Origin: Eudasyphora cyanicolor
Taxonomy: Eukaryota > Arthropoda > Insecta > Diptera > Muscidae
Direction of reading: 5' to 3'
Assembly: GCA_963930755.1 (NCBI GenBank)
Contig: OZ005738.1
Location: 11,663,655 to 11,727,654 of the forward strand
DNA length: 64,000 nucleotides
Part shown: piece after piece, positions 13,320-23,966 of the stretch
Layout of the letters: every line of letters starts with the position of its first letter
Position numbering within the stretch: the first letter of the stretch is position 1
Notes under the pieces: generated by a model
The model's input: only the letters and a program-made list of their open reading frames with translations
What the model was told of the DNA's origin: nothing
The model's database searches: none
Program-made: the position numbers and the translations under genes

Positions 13320-13850
13320 GATAGAAAAGTGGGATGATGAAAAGTGTCGATAGCCCTTTTGGTACCTCCCTTACAAATGGACCATTTGGCACAAAACGTT
13401 AAAGGCATATAACTTTGATTCTAGTCCATACAAATACAGTCCATACAAATTTTGAGTAGTGTAATGCTTTTACAATACATACAGTTCCCTTTAAAATGGG
13501 CGATATTGCCATCCCCTTTCTAGTACCTCCCATACAATTGGACCATTTTGCACAAAAAGTTAAAGGCCTATAACATCGATTTCAATACATATAAACACTT
13601 GAAATTGTGTGCAGTGTAATCATTTTGTAGTGTCTATAGTCCTGTGTAAAATGGGCGTATTCCAACGCCCTTTCTGGTACCTCCTAAATACCATTTCGCA
13701 CAAAATGTTAATGGCTTATAACTTTTATGACAGTCCATAAAAATACTTAAAAGTTTGTGCAGTGTAATGATTTTACAATACCTACAGTCCCGTAAAAAAT
13801 GGGCGTAATTGCCATGATCCTTTTGGTACCTCCCAAACAAAATGGTCAAA
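13320..13850 (-). repeat. Modular ~155-bp repeat, minus-strand fragment
   Basis: Four spaced blocks of GTACCTCCC followed by a CCATTTKGCACAAAA-like block start near 13360, 13521, 13675 and 13825, with spacings about 150-161 bp. The reverse complement matches the units in the elements at 23967-25008 and 47006-48187, so this is an inverted, end-truncated copy of that family. Confidence 0.75.
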
Positions 13851-14202
13851 ATAAACATATGAAAATTATTTTTTTTATTAAGTTATTAATATATTTTTTT
13901 TCAAAGAGGCATTTCCTTCGTTAGCATGCTAGATTTTAAAACATTGAATAAAATATTTTTTACGATTTTTTCTTTTATTTTTTATGGATTTTTTTGTGCC
14001 CGCAAATATTTTTGATAACTGTTACTAAGCCAAAGGTTCTACGTAAAACATGTCACATCTGTACCCCTCATAATTGGCTCTATGTTATGACCATCCCTTC
14101 GACAAAAATTTTGTAAACTAGTGTGATCTAAGATTTCTTTTTGCCAAAAAAATGCTTGTATAACAGTGTAAATAGTATATATGTATATTGTGGCGAATTT
14201 CT

Positions 14203-14531
14203 TACTAGTTTACATACATTTTGCGCACACTTAATACGGAAATCGCATTATTTGCAATTATTATACATATATACATATTAAACGAAAATTGCAGCTCTTT
14301 GGATAACAAATTAAAAATTATGTACATACAAATAATTGCAGCTCTTTGGAAAAGACGGATCTATGCATAAATAAAAAAATTTATGCAAAAAACTATGTTT
14401 AATGTTTTTTTTAAGTGAACACAAAAAATTGTTAAATAATGCGATTTTTGAATTTAGCAGCACAAAATATATTAAAAATAAAATAAATGCACTTGATGAG
14501 AGTGCGCAATTGATGTATGTTTACTAGTTTT
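14203..14531. repeat. Inverted-repeat segment in Asx 3' flank
   Basis: The left arm (ACTAGTTTACATACATTTTG, then CGCAC) at about 14205 and the right arm (GTGCGCAATTGATGTATGTT, then TACTAGT) at about 14502-14527 are imperfect reverse complements about 270 bp apart. The segment also has a direct repeat GCAGCTCTTTGGA at 14292 and 14338. It could be a MITE or a long hairpin if transcribed in the Asx 3' UTR. Confidence 0.5.
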
Positions 14532-15956
14532 CATACACTCATTAAGGATTTTTATGTTTTTTTTTTTCAACACTGAAAAGTTTTATTTTTTTTTTACACC
14601 AAAACTTTCCCGAAATTAAACAAATCAAAACAAAAAAAGGAAATTATCAACCAAAACTCTTGCAAAATAAGATCTAACAAAAGCTACAAATGTATTACAT
14701 ACATACATACTCCCCATACTCGTACATATTAACGCAATTTCACGAATACAAAAATTAACAAAACTGAATAATATTCCTTTTGTTTTTCAATTTTAATTTG
14801 AATAAATTTTCTACTCATTTGTACCTATGCTTTAACAAGAAAAAAATTTAAGAAAACCGAAAAAACACAATCTAAAAAATAACCTAACATTACAAAACAA
14901 ATTACGACGAATTAGTTGTCTCAAAGAACTAAAGAACATTAAAAATTGTTGGATAATAACACAGCAAAGAAAATATTATAGACATGTTAATGGTAATATA
15001 TGTATGTAAATTTTTTCGTTTTCTCTTTTAAACTTAATGAAAAATGTGAAGATGTTAAAAAGCCGAAAAATATTCACAGATTACGATTATTATTATTTTT
15101 TTTAATTACTTTCAGAAACTATATTTTAAGATTTTGAATATATATATATATATACATACATATATAAAAATAAAATACTTTTTACACCTAAAAATACACA
15201 ACCACACACTCACACTCTACACAAAACAAACAAAAAACGGAGATGTAGGAATTTTGATTTAAGATCGTCGTTTGTTTATAGATTTACATTCATTCATGTG
15301 ACATAGAATCATAGTTAAACTCCCATAAAATTCATCATAAAAAACTGTTTGCATTGTTTAACTCATAACTCATACAAACTTTTGCAAAATCCACACCGAA
15401 AAAAATACAACTCTCATAAATGTGTAACAAAAAGAAAGGGCTAACAGAAGAATAATAATGAGCAGGAGAGGCAGGAGTAAGGAAGGAGGAGTGAGAATCA
15501 GCTCTCGAATTTCTTTGTTTGAATATTTAATTTCATTGAAGCATTAAGGGAAACACATCAAATAATAAATGTGTCTTCTGTCTTTGTAAATAAATTTTAT
15601 TTCATCCACTCCCCCCACATGTAATTATAAGATTTAACAGCTTCGATAAATCGTTAAAAGATAAAACTTAAATACTTCTTTTCTTCTAAAAAAACACACA
15701 TTTTTTTTATTAATTTAGCTGTTAAGTTCTCAATTAAAAAAGGAACACGTTGTATTATGAATAAAAAAAATAAAAATAAATTATAATTGCTATGATACAC
15801 ATATAGATACACAACATTATACACTAAAATTCACTACGTACATATGTTTAGAGATACATAGTTATATTATATTGAATAAAAATATTATAAAAATAAATTT
15901 GAAAAATGAAACAAGCGAGGTTTTATTTCGATAACAATTTTGGTATTTATTAGAGA

Positions 15957-18900
15957 TTATAATTTACATGCGCGTAATTTACACAAAATATGTTCAATAA
16001 TGGTATCCACTTCAGCCATAGCTCCATTGCCCGTATCACCACACATTAAGGTTTTCGATATTGTTGGAACTTCATGGTAGCCCCACGATTTCAATTTGGC
16101 AATATGTTCACTGGTGAGCGGATGATCGTACATGCGGGTATTCATAGCCGGGCAGAAAAGTAACAATTTATTGAAATCCCAGGCTCGAACGACACACATT
16201 AAGAGATTGTCACAGAGACCCTAGTAGTATTGAAATATTGTTTTTGTAAATATAAAATGACAAAATGGCACAAAATGAAAAATGAATTTAGACCGAATGC
16301 TAAAATCTAAAAAAATGAGGTATCGGCATGGAATCACTTTTTAAGTCGATTTAGCCATGTCCGTCTGTCTGTCCTTGTATTGTGAACTAAGTGCAGGTCA
16401 CAAATACGAAGCGATTTTTACGAAAATTTGTTTGAAGGCATTTGTTAGAATAGGGACGATGCCTACTGAAAATGGGGCATCATATCGATATCCATGTTTT
16501 GATATAACCCCCATATTAAGGTCTCCACCAATGATACTCAAGAGAACACCTTTTTTCAACTAACCTGGCTGAAATTTAAGGAATTATGCTACACTAGGGG
16601 ACCTAATCGTCCACAGTAAAAATGGTGAACATCGGTCCAAGTTTTGGTATAGCCCTCATATAAAGGTCCCCACCGAAGTTACTTCTTTACGCACTAGAGA
16701 ACACATTTCTCATTGGATTTGGCTGAAATTTAAGAATTTATACTATATATTGCACTTAATTGTCCCTAGTAAAAATGAGACATATTGAACCATGATTGAA
16801 ACAGCGCGCATATAAAGGTACCCTCTGATGTCACTTCTTGGCGCTTAGGAAAACACCTTTTTTAATTGATCTCGCTGAAATTTAAGAATTTTCACTCTAT
16901 ATATTGTACTTAATCATCCCTAGTGGAAATGGGGAACATCGGTCCATGTCCTTATATAGCCCCCCTTACAAAGGTTCCTTCCGATTAGACTTCTTGACGC
17001 TCTCGGTGTCACATTTTGTAACCCATCATGCTGAATTTTAATGGCGAATTCGTTTCTGCAAAAAAGTGCAACATTTTCATTGCCCTTTTTGTCAAAACTC
17101 CACTTTTGTGTTACGTTTTTGAAATTTGAAATAATTAAGTTACTCGAATTTAGCACAACTAAAATTTCAAAAAAGTGATACAATAGTGCAGTTTTCGGGA
17201 AAAGGGCAATGCAAGTGTTTCACTTTTTTGCAGAAACGAATTCGCCATAAGTATTTGTATTTCATATTGCATTAAATCGTCTGTAGTGAAAATGGAGAGA
17301 TCCCACGTTTTTATACCCTACACCACACTGTGGTACAGGGTATTATAAGTTTGTTTCACGGCAGATGTTTGTAACACCTGAAAATAACACAGCTAGAAGT
17401 ATACCGATCGACTCGGAATCACTAGCTGCGTCGATTTAACGATGTCCGTCTGTCCATGTAAAGTTGTTCGTCGACTACAGGTCGCAATTTCACTCCGATC
17501 GTTCTGAAATTTTGCAGTTTGGAGTATTTCGCGGCTGTTAAGATCGCTATTGAATTTGGTTGAAATCGGTTCAGATTTAGATGTAGCTCCCATATATATC
17601 TTTCGTCCGATTTGGCCCTTTAGTCCTATAGAAGCTGTATTTTACATCCGATCGTTTTGAAATTTAGAATGGTAGAGTTTCTTGATCCATGAACCAACAT
17701 TGCCGAATTTGAAGAAAATCGGTTAAGATTTAGCTATAGCTCCCATATATATGTTTCGTCCGATTTTGCTCTTTAGTCCTGTAGAAGCTGTATTTTACAT
17801 CCAATCATTTTGAAATTTAGAATGGTAGAGTTTCTTGATCCATGAACCAACACTACGGAATTTGAAGAAAATCGGTTAAGATTTAGCTATAGCTCCCATA
17901 TATATGTTTCGTCCGATTTGGCCATTTAGTCCTATAAAAGCTGTATTTTACATCCAATCGTTTTGAAATTTAGAATGGTAGAGTTTCTTGATCCTTGAAC
18001 CAACATTGCCGAATTTGAAGAAAATCGGTTAAGATTTAGCTATAGCTCCCATATATATGTTTCGTCCGATTTGGCCATTTAGTCCTATAAAAGCTGTATT
18101 TTACATCCAATCGTTTTGAAATTTAGAATGGTAGAGTTTCTTGATCCTTGAACCAACATTGCCGAATTTGAAGAAAATCGGTTAAGATTTAGCTATAGCT
18201 CCCATATATATGTTTCGTCCGATTTGGCCATTTAGTCCTATAAAAGCTGTATTTAACATCCAATCATTTTGAAATTTAGAACGGTAGAGTTTCTTGATCC
18301 ATGAACCAACACTACCGAATTTGAAGAAAATCGGTTAAGATTTAGCTATAGCTCCCATATATATGTTTCGTCCGATTTGGCCCTTTAGTCCTATAAAAGC
18401 TGTATTTTACATCCAATCGTTTTGAAATTTAGAGTGGTAGAGTTTCTTGATCCATGAACCAACACTACCGAATTTGAAGAAAATCGGTTAAGATTTAGCT
18501 ATAGCTCCCATATATATGTTTCGTCCGATTTGGCCCTTTAGTTCTATAGAAGCTATATTTTACATCCAATCGTTTTGAAATTTAGAATGGTAGAGTTTCT
18601 TGATTCACGAACCAACATTGCCGAATTTGAAGAAAATCGGTAAAGATTTAGCTATAGCTCCCATATATATGTTTCATCCGATTTGGCTCTTTAGATCCAA
18701 TCGTTTTTATACCCTACACCACACTGTGGTACAGGGTATTATTTAAGTATAAAATGTCCCAAAAGTAAATTTATGTAAACAATTTATACATGAATTACAA
18801 AATTTATATATCAGAGTTATTCAATATTACGAGAGTGGTGTAGGGTATTATATAGTCGGCACCGCCCGACTTTAGCCTTTCCTTACTGGTTTAAACTATG

Positions 18901-21837
18901 TGCTAGGAATTTAGAAATATACTCTAGCAAACAACAATTCAAAGCAATAATAGTTTCTCCGTGCATTTTTGCAAAAATTGGTCCGCCAGACCTTACTGGT
19001 TGAAAATGTGTCCGTTTATCTGATGAATAACATGCGAAAGCAGTAAAGGAATGGCACCAAACATTATATCGCGACCTATGAGTGAAAAGGCGCTAAGTCC
19101 ACTTCTTCCTAAATGGATTTTTTGAAGCGGAACGTAAGATAAGTTGGGTATAAATCGATTTGAAAACAAAAAGCCAAAAAAATCATGCTTTGTCATCTTT
19201 AAAAGCTGAATCGTAAAAGCGCTAAGTCCATAATCCCTTTATAAAAACATTCATATACAGTGAGTATTTTGCCTCTCCTGTAAAATTTTAAATATTGGAC
19301 TTAGCGCCTTTACACTCTTAGGTCGCGATATATGGTAAGGGTTAGGTATATATCGGTCCACCGTTTCTACTATTGTTTGCAAAAAGGTTTGTTCTTAAAT
19401 ATAAAAACTATACTACATAATATGCTCACAATTCGCACATGGCCATTGTTGCAACATCTACTAGCGTGCGAAGAACTAGTTTATTTGGAATGAATTGTTC
19501 AAATGTAAATTCAATGACAAAATCACTTATCCTGAAAATGTTTAGGATTCAAATATTTCACATGGCCATCCATCTGAAAGCTCACCCACAAATTGAACCT
19601 TTCAACCCCTAATAATAACTTCTATACCAATGATTTCAAAGCCGTCAAACTCCGAATTTGGGAATGCCTTTTAAAAGGCTAAAATATTATACAATATTAC
19701 AGTGGATCACAGCTTATTTCATTCAGCATTTGAGTAATAATTAAAATAGTGATAACTTTGAAAATAATAAGACTATCAAGAAAAATCAAAAGCTGTTTTA
19801 TAGGACAAAATATGTAGTTTTTTTAATTAATTTAAAAAATATATTGCTGTTCAACATCGCAAAATTGGAACACAATTGAAAATTCGTAGAAATTACATCT
19901 CACAGCTTATTTCATACATACTTGATTTAACTTGAAAATTTTATATTATATACTTGTTTAGACTATTTTAATACTTTGTATGATATGATTCCTTGCTTTT
20001 TCAAGATCCTTAATTCTTCTTGGCATCGATTTACCAAGATTTGTGTAATTTCTGGGGTTATTTTCTCCCATTCCATTTGTAACGCCATTTTAAGCTCGTT
20101 TTTGTTGTCGTATTTTGTGTTTCCGAATATTCTGGTCCAATATAGCCCACAGATTTTCTATCATGTTCAAATTCGTAGTCTGTGCTGGTGGTTTCATCAA
20201 ATGTGGACAATTCCATATAAGCCAAGCTTGCACTATTCCCGACTTGTGCTTCGAGTCGTTGTCTTGGTAGAATCTAAAATGTTCTCGTATTTCTCGGCAC
20301 TTTGGAGTAAATTGGTTCGTAGAATATTGAGGTACATATTCTTGTCCATAATTCCCTCGATAAACATCAAATTGCCAACGCCGGCATACAGGCCCAAACC
20401 ATCACACTACCTCCACCATGTTTTACAGTGGCTTTAAGATTCTCCTTATTTAAACCTGTATTTGGTTTCCGCCAAACATAGTTCATACCATCAGACCCGA
20501 AAATATTAAACTTTGATTCATCTGCAAAAATGACTGTGTTCCAGAAGTCAGGAGTCTTATTAATATATTCCTTGGCAAATGCATATCGGGATTGTTTGTC
20601 CATTTTACTAATAACTACTCTGCCATTAAAGTCATGCGCACTAAGGAGGCGGCGAATGGTTTCAGAACTGCATGCTTTTCCCAATGTCTCCTGCATCTCA
20701 ATGGCCAGTTTTGGAGCTGATAATTTTGGATTTACCTTTATTTTACGTACGACCTATCGCTCATCAGATGAATTAAACCTTTTTATTCGGCGAATTTCGG
20801 CCCTTATTTTCTATTGTTTTCTCTAACGAAACGCTTAATGATGAATTGTACTGTTGAGGGGTTCAATCTAACACATTCTGCAATTTTTCGTACTGATTTA
20901 TTATTTTTTTAATGATTTATGACCAATTCACGCTGATCAACTGTTGTACGACGTCCCATTTTGTTTTCAAATTAGATATTTACTTCGCGAAATAAAAATC
21001 ACACTGAGCTTCTTGTAAATAACTTCCTAACACATCTAAGAATGCAATAACAAACAATGAATAAAATACCGTTAGGACGGCCAACCTTATCCTAAAGAAA
21101 ATATCTGTATGAAATAAGCTGGGGGCTATTTTGTTTAAACGTAAAGAATTCCCGCTAGAAGGCAGAATTTTTAGACCTATTTTTTGTACATAGCATTTTT
21201 TTCATTAAAATTGCTTGTATATTTGATAGTGTGTTTATTTATAAATCGTGAACTGTATGAAATAAGGTGTGAGCCACAGCTACGATATGCAACAAAATAG
21301 GCGAAGGATTTAATTTCTATACCAAGAGGCTGATGATTTGATTTCCCCTAAAGTTCTCCAAAAACACTTTTCTAAATACGAATACAATAATCAATGATGT
21401 AACAGGTAAGAAGAAATATGGAGAAATGTTAATGTACATATGTACTTACCACTGCCATCTTAGCCAAGGAATTAGCACTTAAAGGAGCTATTACCATAAT
21501 ATCCGCCCATTTTCCTAAGTCTATGTGTACGACAGGATCTCCACGTTGCGTCCAGGAACTCCATTCGCAGTCATCATCCAATACTTCTATATCATTGGGC
21601 AGCGGCGACGAAATGGTATCGACAAAATGTTTGGCATGCTTTGTAACTATGACTTTTATCTGTAAAATATTTACAAATTTACTTTTAGTATTAATATACT
21701 AAAATCATGTTATAGTTAATACAAACATTAAAATTGTATTCCGATTCTAGCGTTTGTAGTTTTTCAATTAACACCAGCAACTTAATTGTCGCCACACTTC
21801 CCGTACATGCTAAAAGAATATTTTTGGTTTCTTTCAT
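15957..21837 (-). CDS. Ppcdc: Phosphopantothenoylcysteine decarboxylase
   Basis: Flavoprotein that decarboxylates 4'-phospho-N-pantothenoylcysteine to 4'-phosphopantetheine in coenzyme A synthesis. Three exons on the minus strand join in phase 0: 21837-21727, 21659-21450 and 16220-15957, giving 194 aa (a usual family length is about 190-205). Motifs: an N-terminal flavin-fold start (NILLACTGSVATIKL); the catalytic His of DPVVHIDLGKWAD at residue 82; PAMN with Asn134; and the substrate-clamp motif CGDTGNGAM with Cys167. The start is the ATG at 21837, 13 bp downstream of the COX19 stop. Intron 1 uses an unusual donor, AAT|GTTTGT. Intron 2 (16221-21449) is 5.2 kb and filled with repeats and a Tc1 element. 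All key residues are intact, so the gene should be functional. Confidence 0.93.
16310..17312. repeat. Modular repeat element in Ppcdc intron 2
   Basis: Non-coding element starting near a GTCCGTCTGTCTGTCC block and followed by about four diverged units 150-157 bp apart. Each carries (G/T)TACTTCTTKRCGC-like and GGCTGAAATTTAAG blocks and a 'CCATATAAAGGT' block (anchors near 16530, 16682, 16832 and 16989). A small inverted-repeat element (17041-17248) is inserted in it. Similar in style to the neighbouring 153-bp array but different in sequence. Confidence 0.65.
17041..17248. mobile_element. 208-bp MITE with ~50-bp terminal inverted repeats
   Basis: The left end ATGGCGAATTCGTTTCTGCA and the right end TGCAGAAACGAATTCGCCAT are exact reverse complements over 20 bp. 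Weaker pairing continues to about 50 bp (GCATTGCCCTTTT region). No reading frame. The target duplication is not clear. It interrupts a unit of the surrounding modular repeat, so it inserted later. Confidence 0.8.
17314..18895. repeat. Repeat element with an exactly phased 153-bp array
   Basis: Begins with TACCCTACACCACACTGTGG and ends with an inverted, shorter version (GGTGTAGGGTATTATATAGT, then CGGCACCGCCCGACTTTAGC). The core has seven full units and a partial one. The TTTCGTCCGATT-type block has its preceding base at 17600, 17753, 17906, 18059, 18212, 18365, 18518 and 18671, so every spacing is exactly 153 bp. Units are highly similar to each other. No coding capacity is seen. A related but decayed copy is at 27885-28535, and a truncated start is at 63907. 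Confidence 0.9.
18896..19699. mobile_element. Ppcdc intron 2 spacer with a ~270-bp MITE-like inverted repeat
   Basis: Arms at about 19065-19101 and 19295-19334 are near-perfect reverse complements over some 37 bp (TATATCGCGACCTA and AAAGGCGCTAAGTCCA blocks). A third AGCGCTAAGTCCAT copy lies at about 19218. The rest of the spacer shows nothing recognisable. No reading frame of note. Confidence 0.7.
19700..21280 (-). mobile_element. Degenerate Tc1-like transposon
   Basis: A 1581-bp element flanked by TA on both sides (19698-19699 and 21281-21282). Outer termini CAGTGGATCACAGCTTATTT and the complement of the right end (CTGTGGCTCACACCTTATTT) match well. A second copy of the TCACAGCTTATTTCAT motif lies inside the left end near 19902, and its complement lies inside the right end near 21112. 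The termini are therefore long inverted repeats with internal direct repeats, as in the IR/DR class of Tc1 elements. It carries the broken transposase listed next. Confidence 0.88.
19980..20959 (-). pseudogene. Broken Tc1-like transposase
   Basis: The minus-strand frame starts at an ATG at 20959 (MGRRTTVDQRELVI) and is interrupted about 16 codons later by a stop in a frameshifted region. The middle part (20696-20367) keeps the second catalytic aspartate in VIFADESKFNIFG, then KHGGGSVMVWACM. A later frame keeps NMIENLWAILD, the region of the third acidic residue, and the family's C-terminal block is readable near 19985-20080. Several frame changes and stops show it is inactive. Confidence 0.85.
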
Positions 21838-21850
21838 GATTTCTATTTCT

Positions 21851-22141
21851 TTACTTCGCACCACCCGTATTAGGCGGCTGTTTCTGCTGCTGTTCCTTTG
21901 TCCTGTCTTCAAATCCCAATTTTGACCACTCAACCTCTTCCATCAGCTGATTCTTCATGCGGCAACCCAAATAATCTTGCGCCTCTTTTCGGCACTCTGA
22001 ACTTTGATCGTCACTTCGACGAAGACACCTCATATATAACAAATAATATTTTTTGCATAAACTTTCGTGGTCCAGTGGAAAGCTGCCTTTTTCAGGTGGA
22101 GTTGGAATAAATTTCGATTGATTAAAAGTGTTGGAAGTCAT
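21851..22141 (-). CDS. COX19: Cytochrome c oxidase assembly factor COX19
   Basis: Small soluble protein of the mitochondrial intermembrane space and cytosol, needed for copper delivery and assembly of cytochrome c oxidase. Single exon, 96 aa (human about 90). It has the twin CX9C coiled-coil-helix-coiled-coil-helix pattern: Cys29-x9-Cys39 and Cys50-x9-Cys60. The family signature PPEKGSFPLDH is at residues 15-25 and KLGFEDR follows the second helix. The start is the ATG at 22141; an upstream in-frame extension has no ATG. Its stop (21851-21853) lies 13 bp before the ATG of Ppcdc on the same strand, which suggests one transcript. Confidence 0.92.
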   Translation of the reverse strand: MTSNTFNQSKFIPTPPEKGSFPLDHESLCKKYYLLYMRCLRRSDDQSSECRKEAQDYLGCRMKNQLMEEVEWSKLGFEDRTKEQQQKQPPNTGGAK

Positions 22142-22357
22142 GTCCAATAAATTACAAAATTTATTTGACAACTAATTGTTGGCCAGCTGTTCGAGTCGCG
22201 AGTCGACTGCTTATTTTGACAAGCTGTTGTTCGAAAATACTGCACAAGGTTGTATCTGAGTTTTGTTGTTGAGCAAGTGATTTTACCTTCTATTATTGTA
22301 TCATGGCAAACGGATAGTATAAATATTGATATCGATTTTCAAAACCTATGTCTGCAA

Positions 22358-22365
22358 TATCGATA
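22358..22365. promoter_or_regulatory. DRE (DREF-binding) motif upstream of COX19
   Basis: Exact palindrome TATCGATA, about 217 bp upstream of the COX19 ATG, with a second partial copy (ATATCGATT) at about 22329-22337. DREs are typical of housekeeping and mitochondrial gene promoters in flies. Position and motif are seen; function is inferred. Confidence 0.55.
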
Positions 22366-22411
22366 TTCGTCCAATTTGTTAGCCCACTTTTTCCAGCTGA
22401 TATACAATGTA

Positions 22412-22684
22412 CAAGGTGGCGCAAAAGTAACCTTTCGATATTTTGTGCCAAAGTCACCGACCGATTATTGGTTAAATAAATAGTCAGCAATATTCCGCGT
22501 TCTGGAGCAGTGTAGCGTAACATTGTTTATTAACGTGTATTTCGCATGTGTTTACTACACAAATGTCAAAACAGAACTGACATTAGGGGCCAATCGCAAA
22601 ATTTATAGCGTTTTCTGATAGGAGGATTACTTTTGAGCCATTTATAGCATTTTCTGATAGGAGGATTACTTTTGCGCCACCTTG
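22412..22684. mobile_element. 273-bp TA-flanked MITE
   Basis: Perfect 19-bp terminal inverted repeats (CAAGGTGGCGCAAAAGTAA and its complement) flanked by TA on each side, as for Tc1/mariner-type MITEs. Near the right end, a block ending GATAGGAGGATTACTTTTG occurs twice in tandem about 38 bp apart. Non-coding. It lies in the upstream region shared by COX19 (-) and the THAP exon (+). Confidence 0.85.
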
Positions 22685-22918
22685 TATATACAAAATTATT
22701 TTTGACAGAGTGTAAACAAACAAGAAAGAAGAATAAGAAATATAAATGTTTATATGCAAGAAATACTTCAGAATACAAAAACAAAGCTAGAAGAGCTCTG
22801 GCTTGGTCTCGCAAAAGCAGTACAATGCGACTTAGTGGTAAGTAATTAATATTAATAACATAATTAAATAGACCAATACCCAATACCTTTTTCATTTTAT
22901 CATGAAATATCAGCTGTT

Positions 22919-23022
22919 ATTACCGTGAATGAACGTGGAACGTCATTACCGTGAATGAACGTGGACCGTCATTACCGTGAATGACTGTGGACCGTCATTA
23001 CCGTGAATGACTGTGGACCGTC
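22919..23022. repeat. Four-copy 26-bp tandem repeat
   Basis: Four copies of a 26-bp unit (ATTACCGTGAATGA, then MYGTGGACCGTC). Copies 1-2 carry AACGTGG and copies 3-4 ACTGTGG. It lies 70 bp before the ATG of the THAP-domain exon, so it could be a promoter element cluster or a plain minisatellite. Confidence 0.9.
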
Positions 23023-23092
23023 AGATGTTTGATGACATTACTTTTTAGCCGCGCAGCCGAGTGTCGGTTTCAAAAGCTTTTTACATTTCCAG

Positions 23093-23337
23093 ATGCCACG
23101 AAAGTGTGTTGTGCGTGGCTGCCCTGGAGGAGGCCACTTGCACAGATTTCCCCTGGAGACGAAGAACAAGGAGAAACGGGAGGCGTGGATTGCTGCCGTT
23201 GCGCCATATATGGATGGGCGGCCGAATACGAAAAGCTGCCTATGTAGTAGGCATTTTATAGAGGCGGATTTTGCTGATTATCTCGGAAGGAACATTTCCC
23301 AGCAAGCAGTTCCCAGCAGATTTACAGGTAAGTTTTT
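23093..23337 (+). CDS. THAP-type zinc finger exon (first exon, partial gene)
   Basis: An 81-codon exon encoding a complete THAP DNA-binding domain. The C2CH zinc ligands are Cys5, Cys10, Cys51 and His54. Conserved Pro20, Trp32, Phe55 and the AVPSRF motif (residues 72-77, Pro74) are present. It ends in a strong donor (ACAG|GTAAGT) with two bases of a split codon left over. THAP domains occur in cellular transcription factors and in P-element-type transposases; nothing here decides which. No in-phase partner exon was found with certainty. The BESS exon at 27282 needs a one-base overhang, so a missing exon would be required to join them. ATG 23093 is the first in frame. The domain is intact, so this is probably a live gene or a recent domestication rather than debris. 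Confidence 0.7.
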
Positions 23338-23638
23338 CAGGTGGCAGCAGGCACCCACAGCCGCCGAACCACGAACCAGAACACCACACACACACACACC
23401 ACACTCAGAAGTGGAAAATTGGGTCTGCTCGCTTTGCTTCGCTCCAAAACCACCAACAACTACTGCACTCTACTACGTGGTAATTTAATAAATTAAGTAA
23501 TTTAATTTTAATAATTTAATTTAATTAATTTTAAATTTAATTTTTTTAATTAATTTTTAATTTTTTCAATAAATAAATACACAGAACACAGAAAAAATTA
23601 AAAATTAATATAATTTTAAAAATAAGTAGTACGTTAAG

Positions 23639-23944
23639 ACCAAAGACAAATAGAATATAAGAAGACATTCCTTCAGGCCGAAACGTCAAAATCTATCAGT
23701 TACGAACGAATAGGAATGAATTGTAACACGCGAAAAAACAGTATTCCGCGAACATTGATTGAACTTTTTTTGCACTTATCGATTAATATAAATTTTTTAA
23801 TTGTGACAATTACAAAAAATTCGAGAAAAGCGGTCTGAAAATCCGCGAAAAACCTCACTCGTTGGAATCAAATTCCTATTCGTTCGTAACTGACAATTAC
23901 TCGCTACAGGAAGGAATGTCTTCTTAAATTATATTGTCTTTGGT
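23639..23944. mobile_element. MITE of the GTTACGAACGAATAG family, copy 1
   Basis: A 306-bp inverted-repeat element. The outer arms pair through ACCAAAGACAA and AAGAAGACATTCCTTC, and the inner arms through CAGTTACGAACGAATAGG. Related copies are at 30785-31025 and, as a fragment, at 63385-63450. Non-coding. It lies within the presumed first intron of the THAP gene. Confidence 0.78.
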
Positions 23945-23966
23945 TAAGACTAAAATAATAAATAAA

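Larger units (their letters stand above)
11629..15956. other. Asx 3' UTR and convergent spacer to Ppcdc
   Basis: AT-rich sequence without a coding gene. AATAAA signals at 15875-15880 and 15892-15897 (+) could end a very long Asx transcript, though closer signals exist. On the minus strand AATAAA at 15946-15951 and 15922-15927 lies just beyond the Ppcdc stop. Repeats inside it are listed separately. How far the Asx UTR extends cannot be decided from sequence alone. Confidence 0.45.

Noticed and set aside
20367..20696. Functional transposase gene
   Set aside because: The frame is only the middle of a Tc1 transposase, with frameshifts on both sides and a stop soon after the start codon.
23093..23488. 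131-aa THAP protein reading through the donor at 23337
   Set aside because: A strong GTAAGT donor follows directly after the THAP domain, and the read-through part is low-complexity with no conservation signal; splicing is more likely.
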